From Pseudomonas sp. RIT-PI-AD (lineage in GTDB: Bacteria > Pseudomonadota > Gammaproteobacteria > Pseudomonadales > Pseudomonadaceae), in NCBI RefSeq assembly GCF_025642785.1, contig NZ_JANZKU010000015.1, positions 1 through 64,000 on the forward strand: a DNA stretch of 64,000 bases, read 5' to 3'. A model generated the notes under the pieces. That model searched no databases. It was not told the DNA's origin and saw only the letters and a program-made list of their open reading frames with translations. Of this stretch, positions 31,641-39,323 are shown one piece after another. The position numbers and the translations under genes were made by a program. Each line of letters starts with the position of its first letter. Position 1 is the first letter of the stretch.

Positions 31641-32348
31641 TTAGGTCAGGCTGGCGTGGGGCCCGGTGAGGTAGTCGAGCAGGCGGAACAGCGTGGGCGC
31701 CATCGAGCCGCAATGGGGCATGCCATCGCGGATGCTGGCGCGATCCTGTACCGCACCCTGGCGCTGCATGTCCTCGGGACAAGCGTCGAGCAGTTGCTCC
31801 AGGCTTTCGGGCGTGCTTTCCAGATGGCACTGCAAGCCCACCGCCCGCTCGCTCCAGACGAACCCCTGGTTAACGCAGGCCTCCGAGCCGAACAAGGGAA
31901 TCGCGTGGGCCGGCAGGTCGAAGGTTTCGCCGTGCCAGTGCAGGGCCATCAAGCGCTGCGGCAGCATGCGCCCAAGCGGCGAACCTGCGGCCTCGGGGCG
32001 TTTCTCCAGCGGCCACCAGCCGATTTCCGCCTGTTCGGCGACTTGCACCTGCGCGCCCAGCGCCTCGGCGAGCAACTGGCCGCCGAGGCAGATCCCGAGC
32101 AGGCGCTTGCGAGCCATCAACGCCTGGTGGATCAGGCGTTTTTCCGCCGACATCCAGGGCCACTCCACTTCGTCGTGGACGCTCATGGGCCCACCCAGAA
32201 CGATCAGCAGGTCGAACTCGTCGAGGGCGGGCAGTTCCGGGTCGGCGTACAGCGGGTAGAGCCGCGCCTGTACCGGACGCAGTTCCAGCCATTGGGCGAT
32301 GCGCCCGGGCCCCTCGAACGGGACGTGCTGGAGAATGGCGACACGCAT
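31641..32348 (-). CDS. Class I glutamine amidotransferase
   Basis: 235 aa. The catalytic triad is visible: nucleophile C87 in GICLGGQLL, H175 and E177 in QCHLEST. The oxyanion strand is LGGPMSVHDE. Stand-alone members of this GMP-synthase-like type hydrolyse glutamine or act on gamma-glutamyl compounds. The start lies 2 bp after the aminotransferase stop, so the two are almost certainly co-translated. Together they may process an amine or amino-acid substrate; the substrate is unknown. Confidence 0.9.
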   Translation of the reverse strand: MRVAILQHVPFEGPGRIAQWLELRPVQARLYPLYADPELPALDEFDLLIVLGGPMSVHDEVEWPWMSAEKRLIHQALMARKRLLGICLGGQLLAEALGAQVQVAEQAEIGWWPLEKRPEAAGSPLGRMLPQRLMALHWHGETFDLPAHAIPLFGSEACVNQGFVWSERAVGLQCHLESTPESLEQLLDACPEDMQRQGAVQDRASIRDGMPHCGSMAPTLFRLLDYLTGPHASLT

Positions 32349-32350
32349 GT

Positions 32351-33541
32351 TCAGTCCTCCTCCGCGGCCAGTCGTCGGCAGCGGGCAAATGCGCGGGCGA
32401 GGCGCTTGAGCATTTCGTCGATATTGCCGTGGCTGATGGTCAGCGCCGGCGTGAAGCGCAGGCAGCCCGCCTGCGGAGCATCGATCAACAGCCCTTCCTC
32501 GAGCGCGGTGCGGACCACCGCCGCGGCGGATAGGCGGATCAGTGGCAAGCCCAACAGCAGGCCATGTCCACGCAAGGGACCATGACCCTCGCGGCGGGCG
32601 ATGCGGGCCAGGCCTTCGCGCAAATGTTCGCTGACCTCGCGGACGTGGTCGAGAAACCCAGGCTCCAGCACGGTGTCGAGCACCGCCAGGCCGGCGGCGC
32701 TCATCAGGGCGTTGCCGCCATGGTGGGCCCCGCCCTGCTCGCCTGGCTCCAGGCAGCAGGCGTTGCCGCGGGCCAGCAGCGCCGCAAGCGGTACGCCGCC
32801 GCCCAGGCCCTTGCCGAGGCTGAGGATGTCGGCACGCACCCCGTAGAGGTCCTCGGCGAGCAGCGCGCCGCAACGGCCGATGCCCGTCTGCATTTCGTCG
32901 AGGATGAACAGCACGCCGCGCTCGCGGCACGCCCGCGCGGCGCCTTGCAGGTACTCCAGGGTCGCCGGGATCACCCCGGCATCGCCCTGGACCGGTTCCA
33001 GCATCACCGCCACGGTCTCCGGGCCGATGGCCGCCCGCAGGGCCTCGAGGTCGTTGTAGGGCACGCTGTCCATCCCGGTGGCCACGGGCATCGGGGGCGA
33101 TGGTGGAACCTGGGCGTCGAACGCCGTCGGCAGGTGTTCGTGGTCGCTGCGCCGGGCGGTGACTATACGCCAGGCCCCGCCCCGGTGCAGGCGACCCCAT
33201 TTGCGCGCCAGGCGGATCGCCGCCTGGTTGGCCTCGGCACCGCTGTTGAGGAAATGCACCTGCTGGCTGCCCGTGGCCTGGCACAGCCGGGCGGCCAGGT
33301 CCAGCACGCAGCGGTTATAGAACGCGGGGCCGGGATCGATCAGATACTCGGCCTGATGCTTCAGCGCATCGACCAACACCGAAGGGCTGTGACCCAGGCT
33401 GTTGACCGCCCACCCCTGGCTGAAATCCAGGTAGGCACGACCTTCGACATCCCACAGCCAGGAGCCCTGGCCGCGGACGAACAGCTGCGATGGACGTTCC
33501 AGGGTATGCATCAGGCGCCGATTGGCGAGGGGATCACGCAT
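32351..33541 (-). CDS. Class III PLP-dependent aminotransferase, acetylornithine-aminotransferase-like
   Basis: 396 aa. The PLP lysine is K244 in LSLGKGLGGG, and the cofactor-binding LFILDEMQTGIGR is present. NSGAEANQAAIRLARK is the family's phosphate-binding segment. ArgD/GabT-type enzymes share these features, so the substrate cannot be read from sequence. It overlaps the small upstream gene by 8 bp and is followed at once by the glutamine amidotransferase, making a compact minus-strand operon from the MOSC gene down. Confidence 0.9.
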   Translation of the reverse strand: MRDPLANRRLMHTLERPSQLFVRGQGSWLWDVEGRAYLDFSQGWAVNSLGHSPSVLVDALKHQAEYLIDPGPAFYNRCVLDLAARLCQATGSQQVHFLNSGAEANQAAIRLARKWGRLHRGGAWRIVTARRSDHEHLPTAFDAQVPPSPPMPVATGMDSVPYNDLEALRAAIGPETVAVMLEPVQGDAGVIPATLEYLQGAARACRERGVLFILDEMQTGIGRCGALLAEDLYGVRADILSLGKGLGGGVPLAALLARGNACCLEPGEQGGAHHGGNALMSAAGLAVLDTVLEPGFLDHVREVSEHLREGLARIARREGHGPLRGHGLLLGLPLIRLSAAAVVRTALEEGLLIDAPQAGCLRFTPALTISHGNIDEMLKRLARAFARCRRLAAEED

Positions 33542-33773
33542 GGTCCGGCACCTGTTCGTGGCGATACTCGATGCCCAGCAAGCGCAAGCCGTCGGGTCCC
33601 TGTTCGAGGATGCGGCGCAGCTCGCGGCGCCGTTCGATGTGCAGGTCGAAGCCGTCTTCCAGCGGGAAACGCTGGCGCATTTCCCGGCAGACTTCCACGT
33701 AGCGCGCGCTGCTCACGCTCAACTCGGCGAACACCTGGCCATTGCGATCGAGGACGATCCGGTAGTCGCTCAT
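33534..33773 (-). CDS. Small conserved-looking protein, 79 aa
   Basis: 79 aa (MSDYRIVLDRNGQVFAELSV at the start). Its ends overlap both neighbours: 4 bp with the MOSC gene upstream and 8 bp with the aminotransferase downstream. These coupled overlaps strongly support that it is translated. It is predicted soluble, alternating beta and alpha, with no motif I recognise. Any functional tie to the aminotransferase is inferred only from coupling. Confidence 0.8.
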   Translation of the reverse strand: MSDYRIVLDRNGQVFAELSVSSARYVEVCREMRQRFPLEDGFDLHIERRRELRRILEQGPDGLRLLGIEYRHEQVPDHA

Positions 33774-34468
33774 GCTCGCTTGCCTTCCAGTGGCAGACCG
33801 CCGAGCCGCGCGCTCCAGTCCTCCACTTGGTGGCTGGCCAGGCGGCGCTTCGCGGTTTCACGCCAGCGCGTGGACAGTGCCGCGCAGTCGCGCAATTGTT
33901 GCAGCCCGACGCGCTCCAGCGGGTAGTGATAATAGTGGCGCAGCGCCTGGGCCACGCTGAGGCCGGGGTAGCTGCGCTGGACCAGCTCGAACGGCTCCGC
34001 ATAGCTGACGAAGCCGGGCTTGATGACCCGGTAGAACCAGCCGCAACGCCCGGCGTCCTGCACCTCCCGCGGCAAATCGAGCAGGGTCCAGTGACGGTTC
34101 AAGCGGTAACAGGGCGAACGCGGCTGGCTGACCTGAAGCAGGGCGCCGCCCCAACGGAACAGATCGCCGATACAAACGTGGTCCTCGGTGAGGCCAAGGG
34201 TCGACAGGTTCTCGCCGAAGGCCGGTGCGTCCCAGGCCACCTGCGGGTAGCGCCGGCGCCAGTAGGCATAGTGCTCGGCCGGATAATGATGCAAGGCCCG
34301 CTCGGGGCCGCCGTGGAAGCGTGGATCGCCTTGCTCGTCACCCCCCAGGCCCTGAGGCCACAACCATAGGCGATGCTCGACCCGCCGCTTATCCATGGCG
34401 CTGCACAGGCCTCCGCCGAGTTCTTCGGCTTTTCCTATGAATACGCCCTGCACTTGCACCCCGCCCAT
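33770..34468 (-). CDS. MOSC-domain protein, YiiM-like
   Basis: 232 aa from ATG 34468, which has a GAGGA Shine-Dalgarno; an in-frame start at 34492 lacks one. MOSC features are GGDEQGDPRFHGGPERALHHYPAEHY, at about residues 42-67, AFGENLSTLGLTEDHVCIGD, and QPRSPCYRLN with the conserved cysteine that binds the molybdenum cofactor sulfur. YiiM-type proteins reduce N-hydroxylated compounds. It opens the four-gene minus-strand group and is divergent from the LysR gene. Confidence 0.88.
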   Translation of the reverse strand: MGGVQVQGVFIGKAEELGGGLCSAMDKRRVEHRLWLWPQGLGGDEQGDPRFHGGPERALHHYPAEHYAYWRRRYPQVAWDAPAFGENLSTLGLTEDHVCIGDLFRWGGALLQVSQPRSPCYRLNRHWTLLDLPREVQDAGRCGWFYRVIKPGFVSYAEPFELVQRSYPGLSVAQALRHYYHYPLERVGLQQLRDCAALSTRWRETAKRRLASHQVEDWSARLGGLPLEGKRA

Positions 34469-34611
34469 TTCGCTTTCCTCGCTGAAAGCCACGCCGATGA
34501 GCGCTAGACTAGGGGCGCTTCGTGAGCCCGGCCATTTCGATTTTCCAGTTTTTTCGATAAGGCTGACTTATGGATTGCCACGTGATTCCCGCCATAACGT
34601 AAAAGGTCGCC

Positions 34612-35526
34612 ATGGATTTCCGCCAGCTGCGCTATTTCGTCGCGCTCTACGAAGAAGGTCACGTGGGCCGCGCGGCCGAGCGCCTGTCCCTGTCGCAACC
34701 CGCGCTGTCGCAGCAGATTCGCCAGTTGGAGCAGAAGCTCGACGTCAGCCTGTTCCAGCGTACCGGCAAGCGCCTGTTGCCGACCCTGGCGGCCCAAACC
34801 CTGTACAACCACGCGCTGCCGCTGCTGGACGGCCTGGAGCGCGCCCAGGACGCCATGCGTAGCTTTCGTGGGCAAACACCGCGGCACCTCGCCATCGGCG
34901 TCCTGCAAACCGTCAATGCGAGCATCGTGCCGTTGCTGCTGGAGCGCCTGCGCGAGGCGCTGCCGCAGTTGATCGTGCGCATCTATGAGCTGTCGGGTAT
35001 CGAAATCGAACGGCGCCTGCTCACCGGCGACCTGGATGTCGGCATCGGCTTCCTGCCGCCTCGCCAGCCGGGCCTGCACAGCCAGGTCCTCTACGAGGAC
35101 GAACTGCAACTGGTGATCGCCCCGGAACACCCGCTGAAGGACTTCAAGAAAGTCTCCCTCGCCCAGGCCGCCGAATTGCCGATGCTGCTGCTCGGGGAGG
35201 AGTTCCGCGTGCGGCAGATCTGGCAGGAGCAGTTGGCATTGCTGGGGCGCAGGCCGCAGGTACGCGCCGAGCTCAATCACATGGCGGGGATTCTCGACAG
35301 CCTGCCCCACAGCGAACTGGCGACCGTCCTGCCGGGGCGCGCGCGCCAGTTGCACGCCAACCAGGGGCTCCTGTGGAAACCGTTGAGCGAGCCGCGAATT
35401 CCGTTGAAGGTCGGCCTGGTATTTCGCGATGCGCAGCGCCAGCAAGCGACCCTCGAATTACTGCGTTCCCTGCTGGAAGGCGTGAATGCCGCTCCGCGGG
35501 ATACGGGCTGGGCGCCGGCGTATTGA
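34612..35526 (+). CDS. LysR-family transcriptional regulator, CynR-like
   Basis: 304 aa. The winged helix-turn-helix occupies residues 1-60 (MDFRQLRYFVALYEEGHVGRAAERL, split by position; then SLSQPALSQQIRQLE). The periplasmic-binding-like effector domain follows to the end. It is divergent from the MOSC-led operon with 143 bp between them, so that operon is the natural candidate target. The effector is unknown. Confidence 0.92.
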   Translation: MDFRQLRYFVALYEEGHVGRAAERLSLSQPALSQQIRQLEQKLDVSLFQRTGKRLLPTLAAQTLYNHALPLLDGLERAQDAMRSFRGQTPRHLAIGVLQTVNASIVPLLLERLREALPQLIVRIYELSGIEIERRLLTGDLDVGIGFLPPRQPGLHSQVLYEDELQLVIAPEHPLKDFKKVSLAQAAELPMLLLGEEFRVRQIWQEQLALLGRRPQVRAELNHMAGILDSLPHSELATVLPGRARQLHANQGLLWKPLSEPRIPLKVGLVFRDAQRQQATLELLRSLLEGVNAAPRDTGWAPAY

Positions 35527-35585
35527 GGCTGCCGGCAGCGTGGAGGCTGGTCCGGTTTCCGCCATCGGGCCTGCAAGCGGCAGAA

Positions 35586-35617
35586 AAAAGAAAACCCCGC
35601 CGAGGCGGGGTTTTGCA
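35586..35617. terminator. Bidirectional intrinsic terminator
   Basis: AAAACCCCGC and GCGGGGTTTT pair around a CGAG loop. On the minus strand the stem is followed by C then a run of six Ts, the better terminator; on the plus strand it ends the LysR transcript, which stops 60 bp upstream. Confidence 0.9.
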
Positions 35618-35889
35618 GACTGTGTCCTGACCATCCATGATCGATCCGCCATCCTAGCGGATATCCAACGTATCCCTTTTCTACAGTGCGCTTCCTGCGC
35701 GACGTCCTTATGGGAAGAGAGAGTACGCGTGCCCCCTTAGGGGCGATAGCGGCGATTGGCAGCAGGTTTTGTAAGCATAAACTTACATAGCGAAAAATGA
35801 GGCGCAGTCGTGGTTTCGATGAGGTGCAGCTCGCGTCGCCGGGCCACGCAGTCGGGCCCGGCGGGACGGATGCCGGCGCCGGCCTTTCC
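35618..35889. other. Gene-free stretch, possible small RNA or long 3' UTR on the minus strand
   Basis: This region lies between convergent genes. It has no supported ORF but is less GC-rich than the surroundings, contains a perfect inverted repeat (35770-35787), and runs on the minus strand into a strong T-tailed terminator (35586-35617). It could be the 3' UTR of the acyl-CoA dehydrogenase that ends at 35890, or a separate RNA of about 150-200 nt. No promoter was placed with confidence. Confidence 0.35.
35770..35787. repeat. Inverted repeat TGTAAG-N6-CTTACA
   Basis: Perfect 6-bp arms separated by CATAAA, in an AT-rich patch between two convergent genes. It could be an operator for an unannotated RNA gene or a chance palindrome. 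Confidence 0.45.
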
Positions 35890-37668
35890 TCAAAACTGCG
35901 CGGCATCCAGCAGATAGAGCGGCTCGCTGCCGGCCTTCACCGACGCGGTCAGCGAATGAATGCGCGGCAGAATGCGGGCGAAGTAGAAGCGCGCGGTACC
36001 CAGCTTGGCCGCGTAGAAATCGTCCTCACCCTCCTTGCCCAGTGCGGTACGCGCCATCAGCGCCCACATGTAGGCGTAGGCGGTGTAACCGAACACGTGC
36101 AGGTACTCCACCGAGGCCGAGCCGATCTCGTTGGGATTGCTCTTGGCCCGCTCGAGTACACCGGCGGTGAGCGCGTCCAGGTTTTCCAGGGCGACCTTCA
36201 GCGGTTCGACGAATTCGGCCAGTTCGGGGGCGGCGCCTTCGATGAAGGCCTTCACTTCGCTGGAGAAACGCCCGTAGAACTTGCCCGCGCTGCCGACGAT
36301 CTTGCGGCCCACCAAGTCCAGGGCCTGGATGCCGTTGGTGCCTTCGTAGATCTGGGTAATCCGGCAATCACGCACCAGTTGTTCCTGACCCCACTCGCGG
36401 ATGTAACCATGGCCGCCGAAAATCTGCTGGCCATGAAGGGTGGCTTCCAGCCCCATGTCGGTGAGGAAGGCCTTGGCCACGGGCGTCAGCAGGGCGACCT
36501 TCTCCTCGGCCGCGACACGCACCTCGGCATCCTCGCTGAACTTGGCGTTATCCAGTTGCAGCGCGACGTAGCTGGAAAAGGCACGACCGCCCTCGTTGAG
36601 CGACTTCATGGTCAGCAGCATGCGGCGCACGTCCGGATGCACGATGATCGGGTCGGCGCTCTTTTCCTTGGCTTGCGGGCCGGTGGGCGCGCGGCTCTGC
36701 AAGCGCTCGCGGGCGTATTCCACCGCGCTCTGGTAGGAACGCTCGCCGGTGGACAGGCCCTGAATGCCGACGCCCAGGCGTTCGTAATTCATCATGGTGA
36801 ACATAGCCGCCAGGCCTTTGTTGACTTCGCCCACCAGCCACCCGGTAGCGCCGTCGAAGTTCATCACGCAGGTGGCCGAGGCCTTGATCCCCATCTTGTG
36901 CTCGATGGAACCGCAGGCCAGGGCGTTGCGCGCGCCCAGGGAGCCATCGGCCTGCGGCAGGAACTTCGGCACCAGGAACAGGGAAATGCCCTTGGGCCCG
37001 GGAGGCGCGTCCGGCAGCTTGGCCAGCACCAGATGGATGATGTTCTCGGTCAGGTCGTGTTCGCCGCCGGTGATGAAGATCTTGCTGCCGCTGACCTTGT
37101 AGCTGCCGTCGGCCTGGGGCTCGGCCTTGGTGCGGATGATCCCCAGGTCGGTGCCGGCGTGGGCTTCGGTCAGGCACATGGAGCCCGCCCAGACCCCGCT
37201 GTACATGTTCGGCAGGTAACGCTGCTTGAGTTCTTCGCTGGCGTGGGCGTTGAGCGCCAAGCAGGCGCCAGCGGTGAGCATGGGATAGAGGCCGAAGGAC
37301 AGGTTGGCCGAGTTGACCATCTCCTCCACCTGGGCCGAGATCGCCTTGGGCATGCCCATGCCGCCGTAGACAGGATCGCCGCCGACACCCACCCAGCCAC
37401 CCTCGGAATAGGTCTTGTAGGCCTCAGGGAAGCCGCTGGGCGTGTTGACCACGCTGTCGTGCCAGCGACAGCCTTCCTCATCGCCGCTGCGGTTCAGCGG
37501 GGCCACGGTCCGGCCGGTGACCTTGCCGGCTTCTTCCAGGATGGCGTCGGCGGTATCGACGTCGACCACCTCGGCGAGGCGTGGCAGGCCGGCCCACATG
37601 GCAGGCGCGTCGAAGACTTCATTGAGGACGAAGCGCATGTCGCGCAGGGGTGCTTTGTAGTCGGCCAT
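35890..37668 (-). CDS. Acyl-CoA dehydrogenase, long FadE type (about 600 aa)
   Basis: 592 aa. N-terminal domain, then the FAD/substrate segment MCLTEAHAGTDLG and ITGGEHDL, the middle [20 protein letters not shown], and the catalytic base in IYEGTNGIQALDLVGRK. The family removes two hydrogens from C2-C3 of acyl-CoA in beta-oxidation, passing electrons to ETF. The extra C-terminal domain makes it about 200 residues longer than mitochondrial-type enzymes. P. aeruginosa has paralogues at the equivalent place (PA0506 to PA0508, from memory). Chain-length preference cannot be read here. A second copy lies at 39324. Confidence 0.93.
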   Translation of the reverse strand: MADYKAPLRDMRFVLNEVFDAPAMWAGLPRLAEVVDVDTADAILEEAGKVTGRTVAPLNRSGDEEGCRWHDSVVNTPSGFPEAYKTYSEGGWVGVGGDPVYGGMGMPKAISAQVEEMVNSANLSFGLYPMLTAGACLALNAHASEELKQRYLPNMYSGVWAGSMCLTEAHAGTDLGIIRTKAEPQADGSYKVSGSKIFITGGEHDLTENIIHLVLAKLPDAPPGPKGISLFLVPKFLPQADGSLGARNALACGSIEHKMGIKASATCVMNFDGATGWLVGEVNKGLAAMFTMMNYERLGVGIQGLSTGERSYQSAVEYARERLQSRAPTGPQAKEKSADPIIVHPDVRRMLLTMKSLNEGGRAFSSYVALQLDNAKFSEDAEVRVAAEEKVALLTPVAKAFLTDMGLEATLHGQQIFGGHGYIREWGQEQLVRDCRITQIYEGTNGIQALDLVGRKIVGSAGKFYGRFSSEVKAFIEGAAPELAEFVEPLKVALENLDALTAGVLERAKSNPNEIGSASVEYLHVFGYTAYAYMWALMARTALGKEGEDDFYAAKLGTARFYFARILPRIHSLTASVKAGSEPLYLLDAAQF

Positions 37669-37885
37669 GTGGATTCCTCGTGCGAATCGTTTGGAAGGGC
37701 CCGAAGGCCTGTCTCACTTAGGCTTGGAGTTTACCCGAACAACTTTTAAGACACATAGGGTCGCGTTGTGACTAAATGGGAATTACGGTCACGAATTGCA
37801 ACAGAGAAAGTCGACTGGATCGCTGCCTCACGGCGCCAGTCGCTCCCCCTGCGAGCCGATCACCGGCTGAAGCACCGGCCGGGGC

Positions 37886-39169
37886 TCAGCCCGCCGGGCT
37901 CCTCAAGCGCACTGCGCCCCGAGCGTGCTGGCCGTGGGCCGACAGGCGATTGCGGCCGGCGTTCTTCGCCGCGTACAGCGCTCTGTCGGCCGCCTTGATC
38001 ACCTCGTCCGGGCTGCGCTGGCCGGCATCGCGCTCGGCGGCGCCGATGCTCACGGTGACCGACACCCCCAGGCCGGCGGTGCCGGCGCGCAGGTGGCGGC
38101 CCTGCTGGTCGTCCTTCGGACGGCTGTGCTTGTCGCGCAATTGCAGGCTGTAGCGCTCCACCGACAGGCGCACCGCCTCCAGATGAGGGCGGCAGTCGTC
38201 GAGGCTGGCGCCGGCGAACACCAGGGTGAATTCCTCGCCGCCGTAACGATAGGCCTTGCCGCCCCCGCCCACCCTGCGCAGGCGCCCGGCGACCATGCGC
38301 AATACCTGGTCGCCGACGTCGTGACCGTGGCGATCGTTGAAGCGTTTGAAGTGGTCGACGTCCACCATCGCCAGAACATAGTTGCGGCCCAGGCGTTGCA
38401 GTCGCTCGTTAAGCGCACGCCGTCCGGGCAGGCCGGTGAGTTCGTCACGGTAGGCCATCTGATAGGCCTCGTGCACCACCGAGGCGGTCAACGCGAGCAT
38501 CACCAGGCTGCTCATGGCGTGCAGCGCATGGGGCAGGACGAACACCTTGGGCAGCATCCACAGCGCGCCCAGCAGGCCGAGCAACTGGGCGGCATGCTGC
38601 GGCCGGGGCCGGCGCAGGTAGTAGGTCAGCAGCGCCAGCCCGGCCAGCAGGAAAACCGGGTAGGCCAGCTGGATCAGGCTGCTTTGCCAGGTCGGCCAGT
38701 AGACCCGCGAGAGGCCGGCGAGCAGCGCCTCGGGAAAGCGTTGCGCCAGGCCGACGCCGATGCCCAGCACCGCCAGCAGCACGCCGCTACGTGCCAGCAG
38801 GTCGCGCAACAGATGGGTACGCTCCTGCCAGCAGCCGTACAGCCCGTAGAGCAGCGGCAACAACAGGCTGCACAGATGAAATACCAGGGCCGCGTCGTCG
38901 CGGGGCACCCCCTCGGTCAGGTAGTGATCGACCTGGGTATCCAACTGGTAATAGGCCAGGTAGACCACCAGCAGCAGGAACACCTGGCGCAGCCGCCCGT
39001 ACGTCGCGCAGAAGGCGCCGCCCAGGAGCAGCACCAGGGTCGGCATGACGTTGAACAGGGACACGAAGAAACTGCTCATCTCCGTAACCGAGCCGGCCAC
39101 CCCACCGCCCAGCAGAAGCAGGGCCGGAGGCAGAAAATGACCGATTCGATAGGGCGGCAGAGTCCGCAC
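37886..39169 (-). CDS. Membrane-bound GGDEF diguanylate cyclase
   Basis: 427 aa. Six or seven hydrophobic helices (about residues 12-230) precede a C-terminal GGDEF domain with an intact active site GGEEF (YRYGGEEFTLVF) and DELTGLPGRRAL. No RxxD inhibitory site is seen in the five residues before GGEEF, so product inhibition may be absent. It should make c-di-GMP at the inner membrane. It lies on the same strand between two acyl-CoA dehydrogenases, with gaps of 217 and 154 bp; co-regulation is possible but unproven. Confidence 0.9.
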   Translation of the reverse strand: MRTLPPYRIGHFLPPALLLLGGGVAGSVTEMSSFFVSLFNVMPTLVLLLGGAFCATYGRLRQVFLLLVVYLAYYQLDTQVDHYLTEGVPRDDAALVFHLCSLLLPLLYGLYGCWQERTHLLRDLLARSGVLLAVLGIGVGLAQRFPEALLAGLSRVYWPTWQSSLIQLAYPVFLLAGLALLTYYLRRPRPQHAAQLLGLLGALWMLPKVFVLPHALHAMSSLVMLALTASVVHEAYQMAYRDELTGLPGRRALNERLQRLGRNYVLAMVDVDHFKRFNDRHGHDVGDQVLRMVAGRLRRVGGGGKAYRYGGEEFTLVFAGASLDDCRPHLEAVRLSVERYSLQLRDKHSRPKDDQQGRHLRAGTAGLGVSVTVSIGAAERDAGQRSPDEVIKAADRALYAAKNAGRNRLSAHGQHARGAVRLRSPAG

Positions 39170-39285
39170 AGTGATTCCTGAGCAAGGCGGTGAAGAAGCG
39201 GGAGGCCATCATGTCACCCCAACCGGGGCTTGGCATCAGCCGTCCGGCATCTGCCCTCCGCCCGGAACCTGAGCGCCAGGCATGA

Positions 39286-39311
39286 AAAAGCCCGCCGGAG
39301 GGCGGGCTTTT
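39286..39311 (-). terminator. Intrinsic terminator after the 39324-41129 acyl-CoA dehydrogenase
   Basis: GCCCGCC/GGCGGGC extended by AAAA/TTTT, 4-nt loop, and on the minus strand a TTTTTC tail. It lies 13 bp past the stop codon. Confidence 0.92.
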
Positions 39312-39323
39312 CAAGGCTTCGAC

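Noticed and set aside
35273-35906. Minus-strand frames across the 35.6 kb terminator containing NPASAGF
   Set aside because: The residues come from the terminator hairpin itself, a common artefact.
35797-37749. A 650-codon plus-strand frame opposite the first acyl-CoA dehydrogenase
   Set aside because: Antisense shadow; low-complexity translation and no ribosome site.
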